Counted from the stretch's first letter, positions 44,942 through 54,749 are shown. The stretch is DNA of 64,000 bases from Geminicoccaceae bacterium (GCA_028285265.1 JANQPX010000020.1:62001-126000); one strand, 5' to 3'. The notes: generated by a model from the sequence alone, not told the origin. Program-made: numbers and translations.

Positions 44942-46033
44942 TCAACTCCGACTGATTGAGGATTGTGGTAGGATGCGCCGCATCAAGCCGGAGGAGCTTC
45001 GGTTTGATGCTTTCGGCCGCCAGAACCGCCGGCCCTCATCGTGCTGCCACATCAAAAGCGCGGGTAGATTTGGCAAGGTTTCACGCAGGCGGCTGGCTAG
45101 TGACAAGGCAAGCATCATGTCAGCAGGCAACCCGATAAGAGCTCCCAGGGCGACATAGGCACCTTCCTGCAATCCGAGGCCCGCGGGAACGACAAAGGAT
45201 AGACCTCGCACGGCGCCTATAAGCGCACGAAGCATCAGCGCTTCGGTGAACCCGATGTTCAGACCGAGCAGATAAGCAGTCAGCATAACTTCACTGACCA
45301 GCCATACTTGGATGAACAGCCGAATCGCGAGGGAACGGGTGAGGGCGCCTGGACGCCGGTAAATGGCAAGCACCATCGAATCGAAATGCTTAGCGTCAGC
45401 AATCGTTGCGTGTTGCGCAGAGCTGGGCAGGATGCGCCCGCCGAAGCGAGCGAGGGTGGACACCCCACAAAAGACTTGGATCGCAACAAAGCCACCAATC
45501 CCGATGGCCAATAAAGCGGCACCGATGAGCCCTGCTCTTAGAAGGGTATCCTCCAGTGTCAGCCATGAGAGAAGCAGCAAACCAACCGTTCCCCAAATCA
45601 AGGTCGCGATGGCCTGAACGGTTTTGTCGACCAATGTGGCGGCAGCAGCGTCGGCAATTGAACGGCCTGACAGGACAAGGACGCGCGCTTTGACAACTTC
45701 GCCCCCAATCGTCCCGACCGGCAGCAGCGTGTTCACAGCCATTCCAATCCAGGATGCGCGTAATGCAATCCAAAAAGCCGGAATCCGATCGCGCGGGAAA
45801 AGTCCGCGCCAGGCCTCGGAGGCTGCAACGATCTCTGGCGGCGCGAGCAAAATGATCAAAAGAAGACCAAAACCAGCGCTGGAAAGGATGGTCAGGACCT
45901 GTCCAACCCCTGACCAGAGGACAAGGCCAATGACGACGCCTAGCCCCGACAGCAAGCCGATTGCAGGCAACACATGGCGCATGATCGTCAGCATCATTGC
46001 ATTCAGGTGGTCGATGCGTTTTTGGGAAGCCAT
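44942..46033 (-). CDS. UPF0104 / lysylphosphatidylglycerol synthase-type transmembrane protein
   Basis: 363 residues with about eight membrane spans. It has the family motif LLPVGTIGGEVVKARVLVLSG and TLVDKTVQAI, plus FVVPAGLGLQEGAYVALG near the end. This is the flippase-like membrane half of MprF/AglD/HpnL proteins, without the synthase domain. Start chosen at MASQKRID because its ATG overlaps the upstream TGA (TGATG). With the glycosyltransferase it may make or flip a glycolipid. A hopanoid link (HpnL) is possible but unsupported by neighbours. Confidence 0.82.
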   Translation of the reverse strand: MASQKRIDHLNAMMLTIMRHVLPAIGLLSGLGVVIGLVLWSGVGQVLTILSSAGFGLLLIILLAPPEIVAASEAWRGLFPRDRIPAFWIALRASWIGMAVNTLLPVGTIGGEVVKARVLVLSGRSIADAAAATLVDKTVQAIATLIWGTVGLLLLSWLTLEDTLLRAGLIGAALLAIGIGGFVAIQVFCGVSTLARFGGRILPSSAQHATIADAKHFDSMVLAIYRRPGALTRSLAIRLFIQVWLVSEVMLTAYLLGLNIGFTEALMLRALIGAVRGLSFVVPAGLGLQEGAYVALGALIGLPADMMLALSLASRLRETLPNLPALLMWQHDEGRRFWRPKASNRSSSGLMRRILPQSSISRS

Positions 46034-46752
46034 CAGTCCTGCGCCACACCAGCAGGGTTTGTCGGACGACCCTTCGCGCTCATTGTCCAATGAGCGCCGA
46101 TATCGACATTCTGTCGAATAATGACGATGTCACCACTTGGGTGGCGGATCTTCGACTTGAGCCAGATACCGGTATGGTCGTCGAACCAAATCACTTGGTC
46201 TCGCTCTCCTGAGACGACAAATTTTTGGGAGTCAGTCCAGTGATCATCTATACGCAGTCGCTCAGCACCTGCATCGGTCACGGAAACAGCGATGATATGG
46301 CCATCGACGCGGTCAAACAGTTCCGTTCTACCGATGAGCCTTCGATGCCATGGATCTGTTGGAATCGCACGCTGCGAGACGTCTCTTCTATCGCCTTCTG
46401 TATCGATCCTGATCGACAGGTTTTCACCGACCCCAGCCCGCAAGAACGATCGCTTACCATTGTCGTCGGTACGACCGGTAAATCGTATCAGATGGTCATC
46501 TTGCCAGACCTCGATGTAAACAGCGCTTCGTCGATGCAGGGCGACCAAGAGCATGCGAACTTCCACGTCGACAGTCCGCTCGATAATCGTTTGCCCGTTA
46601 TGGCAACGTATCTTGAGCCTCTCATGACCGATGGTCCCGAAAAGATCATGTTCAATGCGATAGGTCATATCGCCTGGCTGTATATCGCAAGCAGCCGAGG
46701 GAGATGACCATGCGAGAAGAGTGCCGAAAAAAATGAGGCAACAGCGCAACAT
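46033..46752 (-). CDS. Secreted DUF6134-like protein
   Basis: 239 residues, signal peptide ending SPSAAC or just after. The mature part is all-beta in pattern: MTYRIEHDLFGTIGHERLKI, SAVYIEVWQDDHLIRFTGRTDDNGKR and IDDHWTDSQKFVV. This matches my recollection of the DUF6134 family of secreted proteins of unknown role. First gene of the operon with the UPF0104 protein and glycosyltransferase, suggesting an envelope lipid or glycan function. Confidence 0.75.
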   Translation of the reverse strand: MLRCCLIFFGTLLAWSSPSAACDIQPGDMTYRIEHDLFGTIGHERLKIRCHNGQTIIERTVDVEVRMLLVALHRRSAVYIEVWQDDHLIRFTGRTDDNGKRSFLRAGVGENLSIRIDTEGDRRDVSQRAIPTDPWHRRLIGRTELFDRVDGHIIAVSVTDAGAERLRIDDHWTDSQKFVVSGERDQVIWFDDHTGIWLKSKIRHPSGDIVIIRQNVDIGAHWTMSAKGRPTNPAGVAQD

Positions 46753-46933
46753 AACCGTCCCTCGCTTCGGTATTGGATGCTATAGAGAAGTTAGAGTCGG
46801 CTGCTCGTGGAAGAAGTGACGATTGATACAGATTGCTGCGAAGCTCACCAACGATCTGTCACGCGTCCTTGAGGTCTTCGTGAGCCAAACCGCGACTTGA
46901 AAAATTGCTTTGCGACGTATCGATTTTCGCACG

Positions 46934-46972
46934 ATCAGATCATAACATGCGGGTCTTCTGTACTGATCTGAT
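46934..46972. promoter_or_regulatory. Perfect 9-bp inverted repeat upstream of the coiled-coil gene
   Basis: ATCAGATCA and TGATCTGAT are perfect complements with 21 bases between (30 bp centre to centre, about three helical turns), 54-92 bases upstream of the start. A good candidate operator or looping site; a 10-bp palindrome GCCGATCGGC lies just downstream. Confidence 0.45.
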
Positions 46973-47025
46973 ACGAAGGCCGATCGGCTGAAAGACGGCC
47001 TAATAAACCAAGGAGCTGATGAGGG

Positions 47026-50000
47026 ATGGAACGTCTTTGGTCAATGCCGCGAAGCGCCCTTGGCGCGCTTGCCCTGCTACTGATGCTTAATGTTCTGGCG
47101 TGGGCGATCATTGCCTATAGCGGTAGCAACCATGCCAACGATGCCCAAACATGGTCGCACGAGAAGACACGATTCCTAGGCGAACTTGATCAACGCCAGA
47201 GCACGATTGCCGCGCTGGAAGGTCAGCTAGATGAGCAAAAGAAGGCTGGGGAAGACCTAGAATCCGTCCGCCTACAACTGGCTTCGGAAGCCCACAATGC
47301 TGCCGCCCAAAGTGTTACGCTAGCAGAACAACTTTCTGGTTATCGAGAGAGAATTAATCTCGCCCGTTCCGAACTCAGTGGCAAAACGGCTACGCTGGCA
47401 GCACGAGAGCGCGAGATCGCCAAAGCGGCTGATCAACTCACGCTTTTGAGCGATGCTAGCGATCTCGAAGCCTCGATCGAGCAGCATCGCGCACAGGCTG
47501 AAGCAGAACTCCAAGAGTACCGCCAGCGCATCAATCTTGCTCGATCAGAGCTAAGTGGCAAAACCGCGACAATCGCTATACGTGAGCGAAAGCTCGCAGA
47601 AATTGCCGAGGAACTGTCGTTTGTCGATGAAGCCGTCGACCTAGAAGCCACCATTGCTGCTGAGCGGCAAGCCATGGATGCGCGCCGCGCGCAGGCTATG
47701 GACGAACTCCAAGACTACCGTGAGCGTATCAACCTTGCTCGATCAGAGCTAAGTGGCAAAACCGCGACAATCGCTGTACGTGAGCGAAAGCTTGCAGAGA
47801 TTGCCGAGGAACTGTCGTTTGTCGATGAAGCCGTCGACCTAGAGTCTGCCATTGCTGCTGAGCGGCAAGCCATCGATGAACGGCGCAGCAAAGCTACTGC
47901 CGAACTCAAGAACTATCGTCATCGCATCAATCTTGCGCGCTCAGAGCTGAGTGGCAAAACAGCGACGCTCGCCGCGCGCGAACGTGAGCTTGCAGGTGCC
48001 GATCAGCAACTGGAAGAAATGAACAGCGCAATCTCGGCTGCGGATCGTGAAATCCAGCGTCGGGATCAAGCTTTGGCCGAGAGGGCAGAGGCAGACACTG
48101 AGCTAGCTGCGGTCCAAGAGAAGCTCGCAGCGGCTAGAAATGAGCAAGCAACAACGCTTGCGATTTTGGGCACGCTCGCCAACAAAATCGGGCGGCAGCG
48201 TGACCGCGCCGACCAGGATCAAGAAACCCTCATGACGCTTCGGTCGGGAATCCAAACCACAGAAGGTCGTTTGAGCGAACGTGAGGCAGAGCTGGGCAGT
48301 GCTGAACAGCGTCTGTCCGCGCTCAGAAAGGAGATCGGCACAACAGAGAGCCAGCTGGCAACATTGCAAAAAGATAGCGAGGCAACAGCATCGAGCCTCG
48401 CATTGCGAAAGCAAGAACTGAGTAATCTGGAGACCAATCTAAGCGACCTTCGGCGACAGCAAACTGAAACGCAGACTTTGGTTGCGAGCCTCGCGCAGGA
48501 GCGTGATGCTGAGGAAGCTGCACGAGGCGATCTCGAAGGCCTGCGCAAAGAACTTGCGGATGTGTCCGCATCGCTTGAAACTGGGAAAAAGGACCTCGCT
48601 GAGACACAAGCAAGCTTTCGTGCTGCTGATACAGCGCTCAAGCAGACAGAAAAGACGCTCTCGCAAAAGAGAAAAGAAGCCAAGGAGCTCAATCAAGAGA
48701 TCAAAAAAGGCGAAGATCGCCTGATAGAACTCGATCAATCAACATCAGCCATCGAAACTCGTGCCGAGAAAGCGAAGCAACGCCTGACCACGGACGGGCA
48801 TCAGATTGCCGAAGGTCAAAAGAAGATCGCTGCTTTGCGACGCGAAGAGGAAAAAGCCCGGGTCATGATCACCGGCCTTAAGGCGCGCCTTGCCGAGCAG
48901 CGTCAGATGGAGACTGACATCGATAGGCTTCATGCTGACGCTGAACAAGCAAAGACCGACCTCGACGAGCAACGCCGTCTTCTTGATGAACAAAAGGCAC
49001 AAGGTGCGAAAGTCGAGACGAGACTAACGCAACTGATGGACGAACGCTCAGCGCTTGAACGGCAAGTCAAAGCCTTGTCGTCTGATCTTTCCGTAAAGGA
49101 AGCAATTGCGCAAACTCTCGACGACGTCGAAACGCGTTTGGCCGAGAAAGAGGGCGAGCTGTCAGGCTTAACTAATCGGCAGGCCGGCATGCTTGGCCTT
49201 CTCGGCAGCCTCGATGCAAAAATCGAGAAACAGCGCGATCTTGCTCAAGACTATTCCGTAACTGAGGAACAATTGGCGTCGCTTCAGTCGAATCTTAGCG
49301 ATACGACGGCATCGCTCAAGCGACGGGAATCCGAGCTCGAATCAGTCGAGACACGATTCGAGACGCTAATCGACAGGATTTCCGATGCTGAGACAAAACT
49401 CGCCAAGCTCGAGACGGAGCGCTCGAGCGAGGAGTCGGCGCTGGCAGCACGCCGTTCTGATATCAGCGAGTCGGAAAGCGAGCTTCAAACGCTAACCGAA
49501 CAGCTAGAAGCCAAACGCGCTGCAGTCGCCGATGCCGAAGCACGCTTTCGAAAGATCCAAGCCAAGGTAGGTGACGCGGGTAGCGCAGAAGTGGAACTTG
49601 CAACGGTCACGTCATCGCTCGATGCCGCTCGGGCAGACCTCTTGGCCAAAGAGGAGAACATTGAGCAGGCGGAAAGCCGCCTTGCCGCCTTGGATGCCGA
49701 CATCAAGACAGTCAACGAGACCGAGGCAGCAGCAACACGACGTCTAGCAGAACTTGATTCCAAGATTGATACGGCACGTCAGGCCGTTGACGGTCTTGAG
49801 GATAGGAAAGGAACCCTGACAACCGAGGTCGAGGCTCTTCAACGAGCTCTTCAAGAGCGAAAAGCCGACCTTGTCACCACTGAGCAAGCTTTGACCTCAG
49901 CCGATGATGCCAAGGCCAAAGCAGCGACGGAACTCGAGCAGCTTCGCACCGAGCTCGAAGGAAGCCGATCGGCGCTTGAGTTGACGCGTCAAGGCAACAA

Positions 50001-50631
50001 CGATGTGGCTAATGAGGCCGAGGCCCTCGCCTCATCCGTTTCCGATCTAACCCAAAAAGCACGGGAGGCAGAAGAACAAAGAGATGCTGCCTCCGTCGAA
50101 CTCGAAGCGGTTCAGTTGGAGGTGGAGAAAGCCAAAGTGGATCTTGCCGCAAGAGAGTCGGCATTGCTTGAAACCCGCGCCGAACTTGCCGAATTGCAAC
50201 GCCAGAAGGAGCAGCTTCCAGGAGACATCTCAACGAACACAACGCCTTCCGGTGTCGATCCGTTATTGGCGGTCCAGCCGGTACAAACGGAACATGGTCT
50301 GCGCATCGCTCATTTGTTGTTCAATCACGGCAGTGCAGAGCTGTCACCGGGCGCCGAGCGAAAAATTCGCGAGGCGGCAACGTGGATCAAGCAAAACCAG
50401 GCGCAAAAGGTTCGCCTGATTGGATATGCTGACGCGACGGGCTCTCGTGAAGCGAATGTGCGACTCTCAGAAGCCAGGGCTGATCAGACAGCAGCGCTGT
50501 TGGGACGCCTTGGTATTGTTCGTGATATCATCGAAATCGAGGCGGTTGGGGAGGATGTTCTGATCGAAGCGACAGGAAATCGTGTGTCAGAACCCTTAAA
50601 CCGTTCGGTTGGTGTTTTCGTGGATCAGTGA
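47026..50631 (+). CDS. Giant membrane-anchored coiled-coil protein with C-terminal OmpA domain
   Basis: 1201 residues. One N-terminal membrane anchor (~10-31, ALGALALLLMLNVLAWAIIAY), then about 1000 residues of almost unbroken heptad-rich, charged helix, then an OmpA-like peptidoglycan-binding domain (~1085-1201: LLFNHGSAELSPGAERKI, GYADATGSREANVRLSEARAD). Topology: inner-membrane anchor, periplasmic helix, cell-wall contact. Near the N-terminus a ~66-residue block is repeated (RINLARSELSGKTAT four times). The helix is far longer than the periplasm is wide, so it must fold back or bundle. It is monocistronic. Role in cell shape, division or wall tethering is inference. Confidence 0.88.
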   Translation: MERLWSMPRSALGALALLLMLNVLAWAIIAYSGSNHANDAQTWSHEKTRFLGELDQRQSTIAALEGQLDEQKKAGEDLESVRLQLASEAHNAAAQSVTLAEQLSGYRERINLARSELSGKTATLAAREREIAKAADQLTLLSDASDLEASIEQHRAQAEAELQEYRQRINLARSELSGKTATIAIRERKLAEIAEELSFVDEAVDLEATIAAERQAMDARRAQAMDELQDYRERINLARSELSGKTATIAVRERKLAEIAEELSFVDEAVDLESAIAAERQAIDERRSKATAELKNYRHRINLARSELSGKTATLAARERELAGADQQLEEMNSAISAADREIQRRDQALAERAEADTELAAVQEKLAAARNEQATTLAILGTLANKIGRQRDRADQDQETLMTLRSGIQTTEGRLSEREAELGSAEQRLSALRKEIGTTESQLATLQKDSEATASSLALRKQELSNLETNLSDLRRQQTETQTLVASLAQERDAEEAARGDLEGLRKELADVSASLETGKKDLAETQASFRAADTALKQTEKTLSQKRKEAKELNQEIKKGEDRLIELDQSTSAIETRAEKAKQRLTTDGHQIAEGQKKIAALRREEEKARVMITGLKARLAEQRQMETDIDRLHADAEQAKTDLDEQRRLLDEQKAQGAKVETRLTQLMDERSALERQVKALSSDLSVKEAIAQTLDDVETRLAEKEGELSGLTNRQAGMLGLLGSLDAKIEKQRDLAQDYSVTEEQLASLQSNLSDTTASLKRRESELESVETRFETLIDRISDAETKLAKLETERSSEESALAARRSDISESESELQTLTEQLEAKRAAVADAEARFRKIQAKVGDAGSAEVELATVTSSLDAARADLLAKEENIEQAESRLAALDADIKTVNETEAAATRRLAELDSKIDTARQAVDGLEDRKGTLTTEVEALQRALQERKADLVTTEQALTSADDAKAKAATELEQLRTELEGSRSALELTRQGNNDVANEAEALASSVSDLTQKAREAEEQRDAASVELEAVQLEVEKAKVDLAARESALLETRAELAELQRQKEQLPGDISTNTTPSGVDPLLAVQPVQTEHGLRIAHLLFNHGSAELSPGAERKIREAATWIKQNQAQKVRLIGYADATGSREANVRLSEARADQTAALLGRLGIVRDIIEIEAVGEDVLIEATGNRVSEPLNRSVGVFVDQ
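47341..47985 (+). repeat. Tandem in-frame repeats within the coiled-coil gene
   Basis: Four copies of a block starting Y-R-x-R-I-N-L-A-R-S-E-L-S-G-K-T-A-T, at spacings of 59, 66 and 66 codons. Copies two and three are nearly identical in DNA for about 150 bases, which points to recent duplication or gene conversion. The repeat encodes helix (LAEIAEELSFVDEAVDLE). Confidence 0.9.
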
Positions 50632-50742
50632 GGTTTAGCCGTCGGACTGGTTGCCCTTCGGCCGATCCACTTGTTTGCGTCGAGCAAATGGAAGCCCCTA
50701 TAGATGCCGAGGGAGTTGCTCTAGGATCCTGGGAGATCACCT

Positions 50743-51513
50743 ATGCTGACCAACCAGCAGGTTAGTGAATATCGCGACAAGGGCTTTGTTGTCCCTGACT
50801 ATCGTTTATCTGAGTCGACACTGCAGCGCATTCGCGCCGACCACGATCGCCTACTCGCCAAACATCCTGAATTCAGAGACAACTGTTCAGCACTACTGCA
50901 TTATGATCTCAGTTTTTTGAACTATGCGCGCGATCCAGCCATTCTGGATATGGCAGAACAACTCATCGGGCCCGACATCTGCCTTTGGAACATGAGCTTC
51001 TTTGCCAAGCCAGCCGTGAATGGCAAGAAGACTCCTTACCATCAAGATGGCGAGTATTGGCCGATCCAACCTCTTGCGACATGCACGGTGTGGATCGCTA
51101 TTGACGCTGCAACAACGGAAAATGGCTGTCTTCGTTACATTCCAGGCTCGCACAAAACCCAAGAGCTCTTAGCACACGAGGTTAAGGATGATCCGGGTTA
51201 CACGCTCAATCGAGAATTGGCCCCGTCCGAGTATGATGAAAGCCTAGCTGAGGATCTCATTCTGCCTGCGGGAGGCATGGCTTTCCATGACGTCTACATC
51301 GCACATGGTTCTGAAGAAAATCGATCGCCCAACTCACGTCGCGGTATGACCCTGCGATTGATGCCGACGACATCGGTCTATGATCGAGACCTAGCCGCCA
51401 ATCGCCATGCCGAGCGCGGAGGCCTTGATATGTCACACCATTCGATATTCCTTCTCCGTGGGCGCGACGCGTCGGACCGGAATGATTTTACGATCCGCCC
51501 GGCATGGAGCTGA
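50743..51513 (+). CDS. Phytanoyl-CoA dioxygenase (PhyH) family protein
   Basis: 256 residues. Double-stranded beta-helix Fe(II)/2-oxoglutarate oxygenase: the HxD pair is in TPYHQDGEYWPI, the distal His in IAHGSEENRSPNSRRG with a following Arg for 2-oxoglutarate. Opening TNQQVSEYRDKGFVVPDY is typical of PhyH proteins. Substrate unknown; members hydroxylate fatty-acyl chains, small metabolites or osmolytes. Start is ATG at MLTNQQ, preceded by GGGAGAT. Confidence 0.87.
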   Translation: MLTNQQVSEYRDKGFVVPDYRLSESTLQRIRADHDRLLAKHPEFRDNCSALLHYDLSFLNYARDPAILDMAEQLIGPDICLWNMSFFAKPAVNGKKTPYHQDGEYWPIQPLATCTVWIAIDAATTENGCLRYIPGSHKTQELLAHEVKDDPGYTLNRELAPSEYDESLAEDLILPAGGMAFHDVYIAHGSEENRSPNSRRGMTLRLMPTTSVYDRDLAANRHAERGGLDMSHHSIFLLRGRDASDRNDFTIRPAWS

Positions 51514-52115
51514 AAAGTCGAAACGATGCTGAGCACCTCTCTCACCAAAACGAGAAGGCCCTAATGCTAAGACGACAGGCAATATCATCGGGCCTGCTAA
51601 CATCGAAAAGGCAGCCTGCATGGAGTCACCCCCGTCATTCGCGGATGGCCGGAGCGCTTTCAGTGTCGATAGATACAAAATCGGTTGATGTGCAGACCGA
51701 TTCTCACCAAGCGTCGCATGCATTGAAGGCGTCTTGGTAAACCTCAATTCAGTCCTTTCTTGAAAATCGTTCTGTTATGATCGCGTCAGGCGTTACTCCT
51801 TGAAAAAGAAACCGGGAACAGGCCCTTTGGAAAATGCGATGCTTCTAAAACACGTTGTAGAGCGGCAAAACTGACACAGGTTTCACCGCGGCACGCGTTG
51901 TGAACAATTGCGACAATACATCCACGCTCGGAAGCACAACAAAGATAGGTCGTTGCTAGACTTGCAAAGCGTGTCATCTCAGACCTGTCACGACACCTTT
52001 GATCCTGCGGACAATCTGCGATGCTTGGATCTTTGCTTTATCATTGAAGGGAATTGCCGGCCCCCAAAGACGCTTGAACATCCACGAACTCCTAAGCTTA
52101 GAATGGGGCGACGAT
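51514..52115. other. Intergenic region without a supported gene
   Basis: About 602 bases between the PhyH-type gene and the FMN oxidase. Short ORFs on both strands have no ribosome site or recognised domain. A TATGAT hexamer near 51776 could be a -10 box but lacks a matching -35. Nothing else seen. Confidence 0.4.
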
Positions 52116-53252
52116 ATGGCCGCCGATCAACGCATGATGCGAAAATATCCGATGATCGACGATCTCATACCTGTAGCTCGTCGAAGAGTGCCTCGTTACG
52201 CCTTTGATTATTTGGAACATGGTGCAGGGCGTGAGCGGCTCATCCAGAGCAACAAAATTGCCTTCGATAATGTGCGGATTACACCGCGATACATGCGCTC
52301 ATTGGATGGCCTGAGCCTCTCCACGAATCTGTTTGGAGAGTGCTATGATCTACCCATCGCAATCGCACCCGTAGGCATGGGCAGCTTGATCTGGCCAGGC
52401 GCTGAAATGATCAATGCCAGGTCTGCCGCAAAGAACAATATTCCGATGACACTGAGCACTGTCGCTTGCGCAACCATCGAGGCTATGGCGGTAGCGACGG
52501 AGGGAAGGCTTTGGTATCAACTCTATTCGCCACGAGACGAGACCATTCGTTGGGATCTTCTTCAAAGGGCAAAGGCTGCGGGCATCGACGTCGTCATCTT
52601 AACTGTTGACGTACCCGTGCCGCCACGACGGGAGCGCACCATCAGGAGTGGGCTTTCAGTGGTGCCGAAAATCACGCCGGGCAATGTCATGCGCGCCGCT
52701 CTTCATCCTTTTTGGTCGTGCCAAGTTCTTCGTTGTGGCATCCCGCAATTTCAGAACTTTACGCCCTACATCCCAAATGGAGCTTCCTTTCAAGAGACTG
52801 CAAACTTTGTCCGAGGCCAATTCGGACGATCGATCACCCTTGACGAGGTCAAAGCGATCCGGGACCGCTGGCAAGGCCGCTTGATTATCAAGGGGATCTT
52901 GCACCCAGAAGATGCTGAAGCTGTTGTCAGCCTTGGTGCAGACGGTGTTCTGATCTCCAATCATGGTGGTCGCGGCAGCGATGCTTCACCACCGAGCATC
53001 GAGGCCCTTCCTGCCATTGCACAGGCTGTTGGCAAAGACGCTGCCATACTTCTGGACAGTGGAATCCGTAGCGGCCTCGACGTGCTTCGAGCATGCTCGC
53101 TTGGCGCAGACTTCGTCTTGCTTGGCCGACCATTCTTTTATGGCATCGCTGCGCTCGGACGGCATGGAGCCAATCATGTCATCAATATACTTCGAGACGA
53201 GCTCACGCATGCCATGCGTCAACACGGATTTCTCAGTCCAACCCGCGGATGA
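52116..53252 (+). CDS. FMN-dependent alpha-hydroxyacid oxidase/dehydrogenase (LldD/glycolate oxidase family)
   Basis: 378 residues from ATG MAADQRMM; the 39-codon extension in the track looks non-coding. Family pattern: PRYAFDYLEHGAGRE, IAIAPVGMGSLIWPGAE, TLSTVACATIE, YQLYSPRDE, VILTVDVPVPPRRERTIRSG, KGILHPEDAE and the catalytic His in LISNHGGRGSDASPPS with LLDSGIRSGLDVLRA. It oxidises an L-2-hydroxyacid such as lactate, mandelate or glycolate to a 2-oxoacid. It could supply or use intermediates of the adjacent Liv/Tm-1 locus. Confidence 0.9.
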   Translation: MAADQRMMRKYPMIDDLIPVARRRVPRYAFDYLEHGAGRERLIQSNKIAFDNVRITPRYMRSLDGLSLSTNLFGECYDLPIAIAPVGMGSLIWPGAEMINARSAAKNNIPMTLSTVACATIEAMAVATEGRLWYQLYSPRDETIRWDLLQRAKAAGIDVVILTVDVPVPPRRERTIRSGLSVVPKITPGNVMRAALHPFWSCQVLRCGIPQFQNFTPYIPNGASFQETANFVRGQFGRSITLDEVKAIRDRWQGRLIIKGILHPEDAEAVVSLGADGVLISNHGGRGSDASPPSIEALPAIAQAVGKDAAILLDSGIRSGLDVLRACSLGADFVLLGRPFFYGIAALGRHGANHVINILRDELTHAMRQHGFLSPTRG

Positions 53253-53406
53253 CGAGATTGCGTTGTTGTTAAGCCGATGATCTCACATGGCCGATGGTTG
53301 AAAAAGAGACTGTGCGTCATGCTCGTTGGACGCTGAGGCACCCGCCGCAACCACACCCCCTCTACTCTGATCATCAGTGATGCGTTTCTAAGTCAAAAGA
53401 TGCGCC

Positions 53407-53430
53407 GAAGCGTCATTTGCCCGACGCTTC
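53407..53430 (+). promoter_or_regulatory. Perfect hairpin in the leader of the Liv-type binding-protein gene
   Basis: GAAGCGTC and GACGCTTC pair over 8 bp around an 8-base loop, 66-89 bases before the ATG. It could be an operator, a leader hairpin or a terminator of the upstream oxidase gene; no U tract follows. Confidence 0.4.
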
Positions 53431-53495
53431 AATTAGGAAGGCTGGTCAATCCCGGCGAGACCGTGATGAAGAGACCGCAAACAGGGAGGTCATCG

Positions 53496-54749
53496 ATGAC
53501 ATTCAAGCTTCTAACAACCACAGCCATTGCTGTGGCCATGCTAGCCACAGGAGCTCAGGCCCAGGAGAAATTAAAGATCGGCGTTACCGCAACGCTCGAA
53601 GGGACCTACACGGTTCTAGGCGAAGACGGCATGCGCGGCTTCAATGTAGCCCTCAAGGAGCGTGGGGGCGTTGTTGGCGGCAAGGAAGTTGAGGTGATCG
53701 TAGGGTCTACTGACGCGAGCCCCGACAGCGCGGTCCGCGCTGCCAGAAAACTGGTCGAACAGGATGAGGTTGACGTCCTGATCGCTCCGCTCTCCGGTTC
53801 CGAAGGTATCGCCATTCGCGACTATGCCAAGACCCAACCGGACATGACCTTCATCAACGCATCTTCCGGCGCCCAGGAAACCACCTACGTCAACCCGTCG
53901 GAAAACTTCTTCCGTTTTAATCTCGACGGCGCCCAGTGGCAGGCTGGCCTTGGCGAATACATCTATAATGAAAAAGGTTACCGTACGATCGCAACGGTCG
54001 GTGAGGACTACTCCTTTATCTATACGCAAGTATTTGGTTTGGCGTTAGAATTCTGCAATCTTGGTGGCGAGATTACCGAGCGTTTCTGGGTTCCCCTGGG
54101 TACGAAAGACTTCGCATCCGTGATCGCAGCACTTCCCGATGACGTAGATGCCATTTACCTGGGCTTAGGTGGCGGCGATGCGGTCAACTTCCTCAACCAA
54201 TATCAACAGGCCGGCGGCGAAGCAGCCCTCATCGGCGGAAGTATCATGGTTGACCAGACCGTCCTCTCTTCCAAAGGCAGCGCCAAGGAAGCATTGGTTG
54301 GCACCGTCGCCGCCAGCGGTCAGGGCGACACATGGGAAGACGAGGGTTGGCAAGGTTTTGTTAAGGCCTACCAGGATGCCTTCCCACCGGAAGAGCGTTT
54401 CCCAGGCCCTTCCTTGCTGGCCACCAGCTACTACAATGCTGCCAGCGCGGTTTTCAATGCGCTCGACGAGGTTGGAGGCGACCTCTCCGGTGGCCATGAT
54501 CAGTTCCGGGAAGTCCTAGCCAACATGCAGCTTGACGCGCCAAATGGTACGATCACCCTCGACGAGAATCGCCAGGCGATAGGCACCAACTTCGTGACTG
54601 AGGTGGTGGAAGACGAGGAAGGCAATCTCGTCTCCAAGGTCGTCAAGGTGGTCGAGAACGTCAATCAGACCCTTGGCATGGACCCAGAGAAGTTTGCCAC
54701 CATTGGCCTTCCGGCTCGTGAGGTGCCGGAGTGTAAAGTTTTCGAGTAA
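53496..54749 (+). CDS. Branched-chain amino-acid-type ABC substrate-binding protein
   Basis: 417 residues from an ATG with GGGAGGT upstream (the longer ORF start is rejected). Signal ends TGAQAQEK. The mature protein is a Peripla_BP_6/LivJ-type receptor: IGVTATLEGTYTVLGEDGMRGFNVALKERGG, SPDSAVRAARKLVEQDEVDVLIAP, FINASSGAQETTY and FRFNLDGAQWQAGLGEYI. Followed by a hairpin, then the Fe-ADH and Liv genes; it is the receptor of that importer. Ligand unknown; members also bind aromatic acids, amides and urea. Confidence 0.9.
   Translation: MTFKLLTTTAIAVAMLATGAQAQEKLKIGVTATLEGTYTVLGEDGMRGFNVALKERGGVVGGKEVEVIVGSTDASPDSAVRAARKLVEQDEVDVLIAPLSGSEGIAIRDYAKTQPDMTFINASSGAQETTYVNPSENFFRFNLDGAQWQAGLGEYIYNEKGYRTIATVGEDYSFIYTQVFGLALEFCNLGGEITERFWVPLGTKDFASVIAALPDDVDAIYLGLGGGDAVNFLNQYQQAGGEAALIGGSIMVDQTVLSSKGSAKEALVGTVAASGQGDTWEDEGWQGFVKAYQDAFPPEERFPGPSLLATSYYNAASAVFNALDEVGGDLSGGHDQFREVLANMQLDAPNGTITLDENRQAIGTNFVTEVVEDEEGNLVSKVVKVVENVNQTLGMDPEKFATIGLPAREVPECKVFE

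Noticed and set aside
47341-47985. Near-identical DNA repeats considered as CRISPR or mobile repeats
   Set aside because: They are in frame within a coiled-coil gene at 66-codon spacing and encode helix; no spacer structure.
51786-51977. 63-aa minus-strand Cys-rich ORF in the gap before the FMN oxidase
   Set aside because: No ribosome site, no pattern of paired cysteines like a known small protein.
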